A stretch of DNA of 64,000 nt from Natrinema versiforme (lineage in GTDB: Archaea > Halobacteriota > Halobacteria > Halobacteriales > Natrialbaceae), in NCBI RefSeq assembly GCF_005576615.1, contig NZ_CP040330.1, positions 1,612,001-1,676,000 of the forward strand, read 5' to 3'. This document shows, piece by piece, positions 52,601 through 61,992 of the stretch; positions within the stretch are counted from its first letter, which is position 1; every line of letters begins with the position of its first letter. The notes below the pieces were generated by a model. It saw only the letters and a program-made list of their open reading frames with translations, ran no database searches and had not been told where the DNA came from. A program made the translations under genes and the position numbers.

Positions 52601-54168
52601 ACGCGAGCCACCTCCTCGGTCTCGCGGTCAGTCACGTACTCGCGGCCGAAGCCGGTCAGCGCGGCGACGATGAAGACGGCGACCAACAGCCACCCCTGAA
52701 AGACGTACGGGACGACGTCGATCGGCGTGACGACCATCGACTCGGTAAACCACTCGTAGTCGCCGGGCAGTTGCTGCATCGCCCCGTAGGCGGCGAGGAC
52801 GCCGCCCGACCACGGGAAGATGTAGCCCATGGCGGCGGTCTGCCCGTCCAAGATGTTCGCCCGGCGGTAGCCGTTCAGGTTGAACCGCTCGCCGATCTTC
52901 GAGATGTAGGGGCCGATCGCGACCTCTGCAGCGGTGTTGATCGTGATGATCGCGTTGATCAGTGCCGCGGTGCCGACCATCGTGAGTTCGGCGTTCCGGA
53001 CGTTCGTCGCGAGGTTTTCGATGGACCACTCGAGGAGCACCTCGAAGGCACCGCCGCGGATCATGATCTGGGCCGCGCCGATGATCAGCAAGACGAGGAT
53101 CGAGAGTTCGAGGAATCCCGCCACGCCGTCCATTAGGCTCCCGCCGACGCCGACCGCGTTGGCGTCCTCGACGATCGTGAGGATCGGCAGGGACTCGAGC
53201 GGCTGGGCCAGCGGCGCGTCCTCGGGCGCGTTGAACATGACGATATCACTGAGGCCCGCCAGACCGAAGACGAGGTTGAAGGCGATCGCGATGACGATCC
53301 CCCACGAGATCGCCTCGACGATGTGGCGGCCGGCGACGGCTGCGCCGATCACGGCGAGCATCGAGATCACGTGGACGAGGCCGAGGGCCTCGCTGCTATC
53401 GAGGAAGATCTCTTGGGCCTCCGCACCGATCTCGAGGCCACCCATCATCCCGCCGGCGACGACGTAGCCGACGAAGGCGATGACGGCGGCGACGATGATG
53501 TACTTGAACCGCGAGGCGACGACGCCGCCGATGTCGGCGTCCTGCGTGACGGCGCTGACGATCGTCGTGTCGCTGACGGGCGCGAGGTTGTCGCCGAAGA
53601 TCGCCCCCGAGAGGATCGCGCCGAACAGCAAGACGGGGTTCGCGCCGAGTAAGACCCCCGCCGGGAAGAACAGGCCGACGAAGGCGACGCTCGAGCCGTA
53701 GCCCGTCCCGATTCCGGTCGTGAAGACGGCGGCGAGGACGAACGTGATCGCCGGGAACAACGCCGCGCCGACGCCGGCGGCGTCGGCCAGCCAGACCAGC
53801 CCGCCGACGAAGCCGCCGTCTTGCAGGAGCTGGGCGAACATGCCGGCCCAGATCCACGCCACGATCGCCGTCACCGCGACGGGCTGGGTCATCCCCTCGA
53901 AGATCGTGTTGGCGTAGGTCTGCCAGTTCCCCCGAACGAAGAACATCCCGACGATCAATCCGACCAGGATGCCGACGATGAGGCCGCCGGTATCCTCGAT
54001 TCGCCAGAGTGCGGTCTGAACGATGGCCCAGAGGATGAAGAACACGATCGGAAGCGCACTCATCCCGCGGCCGCCGTAGAACTCGACTTTCGGACCGCCC
54101 TCTGTTTCGCCGCTGATGAACTGGTCGGCCGGCCCCTCGTCGGACGGTGGCTCTCCGTCCACACTCAT
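52597..54168 (-). CDS. NhaC-family Na+/H+ antiporter
   Basis: 523 residues with about 12 membrane segments. NhaC motifs are TTGIGTGYGSSVAFVGLFFP, IFGDNLAPVSDTTIVSAV and MGYIFPWSGGVLAAYGAM, consistent with Na+/H+ exchange. The N-terminus is a short acidic stretch (SVDGEPPSDEGPADQFISG) before the first segment. It may exchange Na+ or organic ions; the exact substrate is open. It leads a two-gene operon with the TRAM protein. Confidence 0.92.
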   Translation of the reverse strand: MSVDGEPPSDEGPADQFISGETEGGPKVEFYGGRGMSALPIVFFILWAIVQTALWRIEDTGGLIVGILVGLIVGMFFVRGNWQTYANTIFEGMTQPVAVTAIVAWIWAGMFAQLLQDGGFVGGLVWLADAAGVGAALFPAITFVLAAVFTTGIGTGYGSSVAFVGLFFPAGVLLGANPVLLFGAILSGAIFGDNLAPVSDTTIVSAVTQDADIGGVVASRFKYIIVAAVIAFVGYVVAGGMMGGLEIGAEAQEIFLDSSEALGLVHVISMLAVIGAAVAGRHIVEAISWGIVIAIAFNLVFGLAGLSDIVMFNAPEDAPLAQPLESLPILTIVEDANAVGVGGSLMDGVAGFLELSILVLLIIGAAQIMIRGGAFEVLLEWSIENLATNVRNAELTMVGTAALINAIITINTAAEVAIGPYISKIGERFNLNGYRRANILDGQTAAMGYIFPWSGGVLAAYGAMQQLPGDYEWFTESMVVTPIDVVPYVFQGWLLVAVFIVAALTGFGREYVTDRETEEVARV

Positions 54169-54419
54169 AGTCGATCACTCATACTGTAACACATTCTCAC
54201 TATCTGGATGGGTCATAATAACTATTGTTGACAGATTTGTCCAATTCGATAGTCGATCGGTATCAATCCTTTACTCAGTAGGGCCGAAGGTTGTGATTTA
54301 CCTATCGAATTCCGATCGGATCTCGACCGATCGCCGATCGGTTTCTCCGTCCGCTCGCGCCCACCGCTCCCCGCGCCGAAGTCGGTGACCTTTCCAGCGC
54401 GGGCCGCCCAGTAACGGCT

Positions 54420-55271
54420 ATGACCGACGAGACGCCGATCCTGGACGACCACCTCCACCTCGATCCGGACAACCACCGCGGGATCGACGCCGTTCGGGAC
54501 TTCGCTCGGCTGGACGGCACCCACCTGCTCGTGGTGAACAAACCCTCCTGGCACCTCGGCGTCGAGGCCGAGACCGGCGAGGACTTCCGCGTGGTCTTCG
54601 AACGAACCATCGAAATCGTCGCCGACGCCTCGAGCGAACTCGAGGGCCGTGCGTGGCCCGTCCTCGGCGTCCACCCGGGCCTGATCTCGCGGCTGGTCGA
54701 CGACCGCGACTTCGCGCCCGAGGCGGCTCGCGACCTCATGCAGGCCGGGATCGACGTCGCCGCCGAATACGTCGACGCAGGGGAGGCGCTGGCGCTGAAA
54801 TCCGGCCGGCCGCACTACGAGGTCGACGACGCGGTCTGGGACGCCTCGAACGCGGTCATGCGCCGGGCGTTCGAACGCGGGGCCGACCTCGAGTGTGCCG
54901 TCCAGTTACACGCCGAAGCCAGCGAGGACATGACCGAGGTCGCGGCGTGGGCCACGGAGGTCGGGATGGAGCCCCATCGGGTCGTCAAACACTACGCGAG
55001 CGGCCGCCTCGAGGGACCGACGCCGAGCGTCATGTGCGAGAAAGACCGCTTAGAGACCGCGGCCGAGCGCGGCGAGCCGTTCCTGATGGAGACCGACTAC
55101 ATCGACGACCCCGACCGGCCGGGGGCGGTACTCGGCCCCAAGACGGTTCCCCGGCGGGTCCGATGGCTCCTCGAGAACGGCTACGACGAGGCGGTCCGGA
55201 ACGCCCACGTCGAGACGCCGAAGCGAGTGTACGGGATCGATACCGAGGCGACCCTCGACCGAACGGAGTAA
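54420..55271 (+). CDS. TatD-like metal-dependent hydrolase
   Basis: 283 residues. Amidohydrolase features: HLHL in LDDHLHLDP near the N-terminus, His in GVHPGLIS, Lys/Gly in ALKSGRPHYEV, His in VQLHAEASED, His in VVKHYASG and Asp in MEALMETDYIDDP-type MEtD. It is not close to the EboB-like protein. Archaeal TatD-like proteins are mostly uncharacterised. Confidence 0.83.
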   Translation: MTDETPILDDHLHLDPDNHRGIDAVRDFARLDGTHLLVVNKPSWHLGVEAETGEDFRVVFERTIEIVADASSELEGRAWPVLGVHPGLISRLVDDRDFAPEAARDLMQAGIDVAAEYVDAGEALALKSGRPHYEVDDAVWDASNAVMRRAFERGADLECAVQLHAEASEDMTEVAAWATEVGMEPHRVVKHYASGRLEGPTPSVMCEKDRLETAAERGEPFLMETDYIDDPDRPGAVLGPKTVPRRVRWLLENGYDEAVRNAHVETPKRVYGIDTEATLDRTE

Positions 55272-55440
55272 TCACTGATTACGTTCACTCGAGTGCGGAC
55301 AGCAACGACGCTAAAGTGTACAGGAGGGGAGGTAGAGTGGCTGTAAGGCCCACTAAGCGATTCTTCCACCTCGGTTAAACAGTCACTCGAACCGTCCGGT
55401 GTAGAGAAAGGCATTTCAAGCGGCCGGTGTAGGTGTCTGT

Positions 55441-56019
55441 ATGAGCAATCCCCCGACCGAGTTCTACTCGGAGGAACGCTGGCAGAACTGGATCGATCGC
55501 ATCAAAGACGAAGACATCGATCCGGAGGACGAAGACTCGGCTCGACTCCTGCTCAACCTGCAGGACGACACGGCGATCGCGATCGCCAAGATCGTCGCCG
55601 CCTACGACGACGGGGAACTCGGCGAGGAGGAAACGCTCGAGGAGATCAACGACGTTCGCGAGATCGTCCTGAGCGAGGTCGACATCGAGGACGAGGAGAA
55701 ACTGATCCTCGTCGACGGCGTCCAGACGAGTCTGGTCTGTGTCTTCTTCGCGGCCGAGGAGTACGTCGCCAACGGCCCGGCCGAAGAGGGCACCGTCGGC
55801 GACTACCTCAGCGCGGCGGCCGACGCCGAAGCCGAGGAAGACCTAGACGCCGCGCTCGGCTACGCGGCGCAGGCGGGGACGCTCATCATCGACGAGCAGG
55901 ACCTCGACATGACCGTCGCCGAGGACCTCGACTACGGCCTCGTGACGGAGTGGATCAACGGCCTCGACAGCCTCCAGAGCGCGATGAGCGACCCCGAGGT
56001 CGTCGAGGAAGACGAATAG
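55441..56019 (+). CDS. DUF2150 family protein
   Basis: 192 residues, acidic and helical. MSNPPTEFYSEERWQNWIDR and the following SARLLLNLQDDTAIAIAKIV are typical of haloarchaeal DUF2150 as I recall them. There are no catalytic motifs or membrane segments. The gene is alone; the function is unknown. Confidence 0.82.
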   Translation: MSNPPTEFYSEERWQNWIDRIKDEDIDPEDEDSARLLLNLQDDTAIAIAKIVAAYDDGELGEEETLEEINDVREIVLSEVDIEDEEKLILVDGVQTSLVCVFFAAEEYVANGPAEEGTVGDYLSAAADAEAEEDLDAALGYAAQAGTLIIDEQDLDMTVAEDLDYGLVTEWINGLDSLQSAMSDPEVVEEDE

Positions 56020-56244
56020 CTGCGTTCGCGGGTCCGCGGGTTCGCGTATTCTCGACGCACAGTACTTAGCAACCGGATAGCCGCGGGTCGGTCTCCCCGA
56101 CTCGAGACGGGTCTCACGGCCTTCGCGGGACCGGCGAAGCGTCGCGTCACGGCTTCGTCGACTCGAGCGGCGGCCGGTTTTTCATCGACGACCGTCGAAA
56201 CACCGAACGACAATACCTTGTATCGTCACCTATATTGACCAGAC

Positions 56245-57582
56245 ATGACTGCAGTCGGTATCGACGCCGTCGAAATTTGGACCGGGAACCTCAAACTCGA
56301 CCTCCCCGGCACGTTCGCCCCGGAGAAGGGCGAAGACCCGGAAAAGTACACGAAGGGACTCGGCCTCAACGCCAGTTCGTTCCCCGACAGTTACGAGGAC
56401 ATCGTCACGATGGGGGCAAACGCCGCCCACCGATTGATGGAACGCAAAGGCCTCGAGCCCGATGATATCGGCCGTATCGACGTCGCGACCGAGAGCGCGT
56501 TCGACAACTCCAAGCCGGTTTCGACGTACGTCGCTGGCTGTCTCGAGCAGGTCTACGAGTCGGACTTCCATCACGCGAACAAGGGCGAACGGAAGTTCGC
56601 CTGTATCGCGGGGACCCAGAGCTTAGACGACGCGTACAACTGGATCCGCGCGGGCCGTAATCGCGGCCGCTCGGCGCTGGTCATCGCGACCGACACCGCG
56701 CTCTACGCCCGCGGTGACGACGGGGAGGCGACCCAGGGTGCCGGTGCCGTCGCGATGCTCATCAGCGAGGACCCGAATCTGGTCGAACTCTCCGCCGAAC
56801 AGGGCTACGGCTCGGCCGACGAAACGGACTTCCTCAAGCCCAACCAGCAGTTCCCGAGCGTCGACGGTAAACGCTCCGTGCAGGTCTACCTCGCCCGGAT
56901 GCGCGAAGCCCTCGAGGACTACGAGAGCGTCGCGGGCGAGGTCCATCCCGACGACCTCGTCTTCGCCCCGTTCCACACGCCGTTCCCGGGCATGGTCCGG
57001 AAGGCCGCCCTGCTCGCGTACCGCCACATCACCCGCAACACGGAGTTCGAGGACGAACTGGCGGAAGAGATCGGTCGCCAACCCCGTCCCGAGGCGTTCG
57101 ACTCGGACGAGGAGTACCGCGACGCCCTCCGGGAGTACATGGACCTCCTCAAGGACACCGAGCAGTACGCCGAGTGGTACGACACGACGATCGATCCGAC
57201 GCTGACGATCGCCCGCGAGGTCGGCAACTGGTACACCGGCTCCGTCCACGTCGCCCGCGCGAGCGCGCTCAAACACGCCCTCGAGCAGGACCGCGAGATG
57301 ACCGGCGAGCAACTGCTCGTCGGCTCCTACGGCAGCGGCGCGCAGGCAGAGATCCACTCCGAGACGGTTCGGGAGGGCTGGGCCGAGGAGATCGAGGCGC
57401 TGAACGTCGACGAACAGCTCGCCGAACGCTACGAGATGTCGTGGGACGACTACGAGGAGATCCACGACGCCCACAACCACGAGATGGACGTCGACGTCGA
57501 GGAGTTCACGACGCCGAGCGAGGAGTTCGTCTTCGACGGCTGGGGCCGCATGGGCGAGCGGAAGTACCGGTATGTCGAGTAG
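56245..57582 (+). CDS. hmgB: Hydroxymethylglutaryl-CoA synthase
   Basis: 445 residues. The catalytic Cys is in KFACIAGTQSLDDAYNW, with the thiolase-like SVQVYLARMREALEDY and FAPFHTPFPGMVRKA. The enzyme condenses acetyl-CoA and acetoacetyl-CoA to HMG-CoA for the mevalonate route to archaeal lipids and carotenoids. The C-terminal ~11 codons (MGERKYRYVE) are duplicated just downstream. There is no acetyl-CoA acetyltransferase gene nearby. Confidence 0.96.
   Translation: MTAVGIDAVEIWTGNLKLDLPGTFAPEKGEDPEKYTKGLGLNASSFPDSYEDIVTMGANAAHRLMERKGLEPDDIGRIDVATESAFDNSKPVSTYVAGCLEQVYESDFHHANKGERKFACIAGTQSLDDAYNWIRAGRNRGRSALVIATDTALYARGDDGEATQGAGAVAMLISEDPNLVELSAEQGYGSADETDFLKPNQQFPSVDGKRSVQVYLARMREALEDYESVAGEVHPDDLVFAPFHTPFPGMVRKAALLAYRHITRNTEFEDELAEEIGRQPRPEAFDSDEEYRDALREYMDLLKDTEQYAEWYDTTIDPTLTIAREVGNWYTGSVHVARASALKHALEQDREMTGEQLLVGSYGSGAQAEIHSETVREGWAEEIEALNVDEQLAERYEMSWDDYEEIHDAHNHEMDVDVEEFTTPSEEFVFDGWGRMGERKYRYVE
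57548..57582 (+). repeat. Original copy of a 35-bp direct repeat (end of hmgB)
   Basis: The last 35 bp of the HMG-CoA synthase gene, ending in its stop codon. It is repeated at 57653-57687 with a single mismatch (T/C within the Tyr codon), 70 bp away. Confidence 0.9.
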
Positions 57583-57592
57583 CGGTCAGAGC

Positions 57593-57613
57593 GGTTTTTA
57601 GCGTAGCTTTTTG
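57593..57613 (+). terminator. Probable T-rich terminator of hmgB
   Basis: Two short T-runs (GGTTTTTA and GCTTTTTG) within 30 bp of the stop codon, fitting T-tract-dependent archaeal termination. Confidence 0.5.
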
Positions 57614-57652
57614 CGAGCGAGCCCTTGCGCGAGCGAGGAAAAAGGTACGTCG

Positions 57653-57687
57653 GCATGGGCGAGCGGAAGTACCGGTACGTCGAGTAG
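57653..57687 (+). repeat. Second copy of the hmgB 3'-end repeat
   Basis: 35 bp matching 57548-57582 with one mismatch. It still encodes the last HMG-CoA synthase residues, ending in TAG, but has no upstream coding sequence. It could be an integration scar or recombination product. Confidence 0.9.
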
Positions 57688-57899
57688 GCCGCGTTTTCAA
57701 TAGTAAACGAGTCCCGCTGTGTCTTGTCACGTTCACTCTTCAGAAGCGAAGTGTTAGTCAGACTCCCTCGAGATCGATATTCTACGTCTCTGTCGGAAGA
57801 AAGGCCGCGAGTGCGACTCTTGATTGCGTTCGCGAGTCTCTTGAAACGTAGACGAGAATCGTTTTCCAATTTCGGCAATACTCACTGTGTGCTGCGGAA

Positions 57900-58346
57900 T
57901 TACTGAAGAGTGAGATTCGTCGTTCGACCGAAGTTATTCCAGATCCAATTCCCGAGCATTCCACCGATACTACCGATTATCCCATATATCACTATATATG
58001 CTAAAATAACCAGTGAAACACCAATAGGTGTGAATATCGTCACAAAGAGTGGTGGAGAACTGAACCAAATCTGTGATGTTGAGAATAGAAATTGCAGACC
58101 GCCATATGCGAGAGAAAGTCCACCCACTACTCCAGCCCGCCATCCAATACGAGTACTGGAGACTGGGTTCTTCACAGCCCACAACCCGGCAACAAATCCA
58201 GCGAGAAACGGCGGCACAACACTATAAAACTCGATATCCATATGTTGTATTGCTATTACAAACGGCATTGATGAAAGGCCTGAAATTATTGGATATCTCC
58301 ATGTTCCATCGGACCACAGTTCGTCAATTCTGTCATCCAGGCCCAT
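57900..58346 (-). CDS. Small membrane protein (DUF5518-like)
   Basis: 148 residues from ATG 58346 (MGLDDRIDELWSDGTWRYPI); an upstream ATG at 58367 would add seven residues. Four membrane segments appear: FYSVVPPFLAGFVAGLW, AGVVGGLSLAYGGLQFLF, LFVTIFTPIGVSLVILAYI and YGIIGSIGGMLGNWIWNNF. It resembles small haloarchaeal DUF5518 membrane proteins. The gene is AT-rich relative to its neighbours and is next to the hmgB repeat, suggesting it came in by transfer. Function unknown. Confidence 0.72.
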   Translation of the reverse strand: MGLDDRIDELWSDGTWRYPIISGLSSMPFVIAIQHMDIEFYSVVPPFLAGFVAGLWAVKNPVSSTRIGWRAGVVGGLSLAYGGLQFLFSTSQIWFSSPPLFVTIFTPIGVSLVILAYIVIYGIIGSIGGMLGNWIWNNFGRTTNLTLQ

Positions 58347-58548
58347 ACGATCTTGTTCACGGTACATCCATTTTAATTATTTGTCTCAGTTATTGTGGGT
58401 ATACTACATAGGTTGCCTCCACATTCGGAGTTAGTATGACGATGACGAGATCTGCGTACGTGCGTGGGTTCGCTGGAGGCCGTGGTCCTTGAGTAGTGGG
58501 ACCACTCGTATCAGTGGACTAATGGATATTGCGGTCACATGTCTGAGT

Positions 58549-59706
58549 ATGGCAGATCGTCCCGATCCGCCGGCATGGGCCGTCGAGCAACCCGCGCTGA
58601 CCGCGCTCGCGGTGGTCGGTGCCGGGCTCGGGATTCTCGTTCTCCTGCCGTACCTGCAGTACGTCCTCTTCGGCGGGGTCCTCGCGTACATCCTGTTACC
58701 CCTCCAGTCCCGGCTCGAGAAGCACGTCCGGCCGATGGTCGCCGCGACCATCTCGGTCATCACCGCGGTGCTCGTCATCCTGATTCCGCTGGTGTATCTC
58801 CTCAACGTCGCCCTCCGACAGACGACACAGCTCGTGGACGCGATCCGGACGGAGAACATCGACCTCGAGATGATCGAATCGGAACTCGCCGACAACGGGT
58901 ATCCGGTCGATCTCGCGGGGCTGTACGACTCCTATCAGGACGCGATTTCGACCGCCGTGGAGGGACTCGCGAACAGCGTGCTCGATATCGTCGGCGGGCT
59001 CCCGAGCGTCGCGATCGGGCTGACCATCACGCTGTTCGTTTGCTTCGCGCTGTTGCGGGACGGCGAGGACCTGCTCGAGTGGCTGTACCGCGTCGTCCCG
59101 ATCGACGACGAGATCCAGCGGGAGCTGTTCGCGGAACTGGATGGACTCATGGAAGCCTCGGTCATCAGCAACGTCCTCGTCGCGGCGATTCAGGCGGTGT
59201 TGCTTGGGGCGGGACTCATCGTGCTCGGAATCCCCGCCGTGGTGTTGCTCACCCTCCTGACCTTCGTGCTCACGCTGCTCCCGCTGGTCGGCTCTTTCGG
59301 CGTCTGGCTCCCGGTGTCGATCTATCTGGTCGCGGTCGGCCGCCCCGTCGCCGCGGGCGCGCTCGCGGTCTACGGCGTGCTCGTCATGCTCTCGGATACC
59401 TATCTCCGCCCCGCGCTCATCGGCCACACGAGCGCCTTCAACTCCACGATCGCCGTCATCGGCATCTTCGGCGGGCTCATCACCTTCGGCGCGGTGGGGC
59501 TGTTCATCGGACCCGTCGTCCTCGGCGGCGCGAAAGTCGCGCTCGATCTCTTCGCTCGAGAGCGCGCCGGCGGACCGGGAACCGAAACCGCGCTCGAGGG
59601 TTCGAGCTCCGGTACCGGTGCTCCGGATGCGACGGGGCGCACGGAGTCGGCGGCCGACGCGGGATCCGCCGCCGAGAGCGACATCGACCCCGAGTCGGAC
59701 TCCTGA
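58549..59706 (+). CDS. AI-2E-family transporter (TqsA/PerM-like)
   Basis: 385 residues from ATG 58549 (MADRPDPPAWAVEQPAL). Eight membrane segments in the order seen for AI-2E proteins: paired helices (VVGAGLGILVLLPYLQYVLF), a long soluble part (about 90-150), then AIQAVLLGAGLIVLGIPAVV and LPLVGSFGVWLPVSIYLVAV with the YLRPALIGHTSAFNSTIAV signature. The C-terminal tail is Ser/Glu/Asp-rich. Relatives in archaea are often proposed as Na+(Li+)/H+ antiporters rather than autoinducer exporters, which suits a halophile. Confidence 0.88.
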   Translation: MADRPDPPAWAVEQPALTALAVVGAGLGILVLLPYLQYVLFGGVLAYILLPLQSRLEKHVRPMVAATISVITAVLVILIPLVYLLNVALRQTTQLVDAIRTENIDLEMIESELADNGYPVDLAGLYDSYQDAISTAVEGLANSVLDIVGGLPSVAIGLTITLFVCFALLRDGEDLLEWLYRVVPIDDEIQRELFAELDGLMEASVISNVLVAAIQAVLLGAGLIVLGIPAVVLLTLLTFVLTLLPLVGSFGVWLPVSIYLVAVGRPVAAGALAVYGVLVMLSDTYLRPALIGHTSAFNSTIAVIGIFGGLITFGAVGLFIGPVVLGGAKVALDLFARERAGGPGTETALEGSSSGTGAPDATGRTESAADAGSAAESDIDPESDS

Positions 59707-59723
59707 TCGCTCGGCCAAAGCGC

Positions 59724-60440
59724 TCACTCGTTTTTCCAGTCACCCGGCTCGACCCCGTGGATTTCGCCTTTCGCCTCCCGTCCGCCCGGCCACAGTCCGA
59801 TCGCGATCACACCGGCGAAGAAGAGCCCGAGAATGACCGCCACGAGCGCGCCGTGGAGCCCCGGCAGTTCGGCGGCTTCGGTCCACTGTTGTTCCGGGGT
59901 AAACATCGTGACTTTGAACGTCCAGCCGACCCCGGCAACCGCGAAGAGGAGTCCGTAAACTCGGCGGATTCGCCTCGAGAGCGCCTCTCGAGTCGAGACC
60001 TTGAACGTGGGATTTCGCAGATCGTCGCTCAGTTCCTCGCGCCACGCCGGGTGTTCGACGCCGACGGGTTCCAAGGCGTTCGCGAACACGTTCTCCTGGA
60101 CGAACCGGACGCGGGCGCGCCAGTGGTCGTAAAACCGGTAGCGTCGCACCTCGTAGAACAGGAAAATCGAGAGGACGAAGATCCCGATCAGGAGCAGGAA
60201 GGCGGGCATGTTCCGGCTCGAGAAGACGAGCGAGAGCACGGCGGCGAGCAGCGTGATCGCCCAGTCGGTCGTGCGATCGATCCGGTCCTGTGCGCTGTTG
60301 GCCTGACTGACCTCGCCGCGGTAGAAGTGCGGGAGGACGCCGAGCAGGGCGTCGTCGTCTCCCGCGACCGTCGCGCCGATCTCCTGATCGTCTCGATCGA
60401 GCGGGCCGTCCTCGTCTGTGTCGGAAGTATCGTCGACCAT
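59724..60440 (-). CDS. DUF2270 membrane protein
   Basis: 238 residues. Three to four membrane segments: [36 protein letters not shown] and [18 protein letters not shown], then [19 protein letters not shown]. The cytoplasmic part [20 protein letters not shown] matches haloarchaeal DUF2270. Start: ATG 60440 ([12 protein letters not shown]). Function unknown. It converges with the AI-2E gene. Confidence 0.8.
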   Translation of the reverse strand: MVDDTSDTDEDGPLDRDDQEIGATVAGDDDALLGVLPHFYRGEVSQANSAQDRIDRTTDWAITLLAAVLSLVFSSRNMPAFLLLIGIFVLSIFLFYEVRRYRFYDHWRARVRFVQENVFANALEPVGVEHPAWREELSDDLRNPTFKVSTREALSRRIRRVYGLLFAVAGVGWTFKVTMFTPEQQWTEAAELPGLHGALVAVILGLFFAGVIAIGLWPGGREAKGEIHGVEPGDWKNE

Positions 60441-60654
60441 GCCACCCCTCGACATCGGGACCGTGTATAGTGATCCGTGTGGCGACTGCAGGGACCGACG
60501 CGCTCGAGCGCCAGTCGACCGCGGTCGATACCGCCGAAACGGGTGCGTTCATTACCCCGTGCCCGCTAGAGGACAGTATCGTGTCTCGGATCGAACGCTG
60601 CGATCGGCGCGGGTGGGGCGCGAACGGCTCGATCGCTCGAGACCACTGCTAGTC

Positions 60655-61992
60655 ATGCACGGATCACACGCCACGGGGAGTCCGTACGCTCCCCACACGG
60701 AGGAGGACCGCACGGCGATGCTCGAGGCGGTCGGCGCGGACACTGTCGAGGACCTCTTCGACATTCCCGCCGACGTCCGGTTCGAGGGTAGCTTCGACAT
60801 CGACGCGCGAACGGAGCGGGAGACGCGGCGGCTGGTTCGCTCGGTGCTGGGTCGCAACGACGACCTGACCGAACTGCTCGGGCGCGGCCACTACGGCTAC
60901 TACGTCCCGTCGCTGGTCGACCACCTCGCGGACCGCTCGGAATTTCTCACGTCCTACACGCAGTACCAGCCCGAGATCTCGCAGGGGTTCCTGCAGGCCC
61001 TGTTCGAGTACCAGTCGCTGCTGGTCGAACTGACGGGTCTCGCGGTCGCGAACTGCTCGATGTACGACGCGGCGACGGCGCTCGGCGAGGCCGCCACGCT
61101 GGCCGACCGCGTCCGCGACACCACGGGCCACCGCGTGCTCGTCCCCGAACGCCTGCGCGAGGAACGGCGGAGCACCCTCGAGAACTACGTCGCCGGCACC
61201 GACCTCGCGGTCGAGACCTACCCGGTCGACGACGGGAACGTCGATCTTGGGGCACTCGAGGCGTCCGTCGACGAGGAGGTCGTCATGCTCTACGCCGAGA
61301 ACCCCACGGTACGGGGGACAATCGAGGAGCACCTCGAGGCGGTCGGCGACCTCGCGGCGGCCAACGACACGCTCTTCGTCCTCGGTTCGGACCCGATCGC
61401 GCTCTCCGTACTGCAGCGCCCCGTCGACGTGGGCGCGGATGTCGTCGTCGGCGATGCGAGCGTGCTCGGGCTCCCGACGAGCTACGGGATGGGACTGGGC
61501 CTGTTCGCGACGCGGGAGGACTACCTCCGGCAGGTCCCCGGCCGGCTGGTCGGGGCGAGCGAGGACGCGACCGACCGCCGGGCGTTCACGCTCACGCTGC
61601 AGACCCGCGAACAGCACATCCGCCGGGAACGCGCGACGAGTAACATCTGTACGAATCAGGCGTGGGTCGCGCTCCGGACCGCGATGCACGCCGCCGTCCT
61701 CGGCCCGAGCGGCATGGTCGACCTCGCGGAGCGCGACGTGCGGCGAGCGCGGGACCTCGCAGCCCGCCTCGACGACATCGTCGGCGTGAAAGCACCGGTC
61801 CACGACCGCCACCACCTCCGGGAGTTCGTCGCCCGCGTCGACCAGCCCGCGACGGCCGTCGCCGAGGACCTCGAGCGACGCGGCTTCGCGGTCCACGTCG
61901 TCGGGGACCACGAGATTCAAGTCTGCGTCGCCGGCGTGTCCGACGACCGAATCGATCGGTTCGCCGAGGCCGTCGAGGAGGTGGCGCGATGA
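60655..61992 (+). CDS. gcvPA: Glycine dehydrogenase (decarboxylating) subunit 1
   Basis: 445 residues from ATG 60655 ([19 protein letters not shown]). Motifs are [39 protein letters not shown] and [14 protein letters not shown], all typical of GcvPA, whose N-terminal half builds the P-protein active site with GcvPB. It decarboxylates glycine and loads the aminomethyl group on GcvH. The stop overlaps the gcvPB start by 4 bp. Confidence 0.96.
   Translation: MHGSHATGSPYAPHTEEDRTAMLEAVGADTVEDLFDIPADVRFEGSFDIDARTERETRRLVRSVLGRNDDLTELLGRGHYGYYVPSLVDHLADRSEFLTSYTQYQPEISQGFLQALFEYQSLLVELTGLAVANCSMYDAATALGEAATLADRVRDTTGHRVLVPERLREERRSTLENYVAGTDLAVETYPVDDGNVDLGALEASVDEEVVMLYAENPTVRGTIEEHLEAVGDLAAANDTLFVLGSDPIALSVLQRPVDVGADVVVGDASVLGLPTSYGMGLGLFATREDYLRQVPGRLVGASEDATDRRAFTLTLQTREQHIRRERATSNICTNQAWVALRTAMHAAVLGPSGMVDLAERDVRRARDLAARLDDIVGVKAPVHDRHHLREFVARVDQPATAVAEDLERRGFAVHVVGDHEIQVCVAGVSDDRIDRFAEAVEEVAR

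Larger units (their letters stand above)
57583..57899. other. Intergenic region with hmgB 3' duplication and T-runs
   Basis: 317 bp between hmgB and the membrane protein gene. It holds T-runs at 57594-57599 and 57607-57612, likely the hmgB terminator, and the second copy of the hmgB 3' end at 57653-57687. From about 57690 the sequence is more AT-rich than the chromosome around it. Confidence 0.6.

Noticed and set aside
54420-55271. A second EboB for the ebo-like cluster
   Set aside because: The motif details differ from the protein at 3099-3899 and no other ebo-type gene is near.
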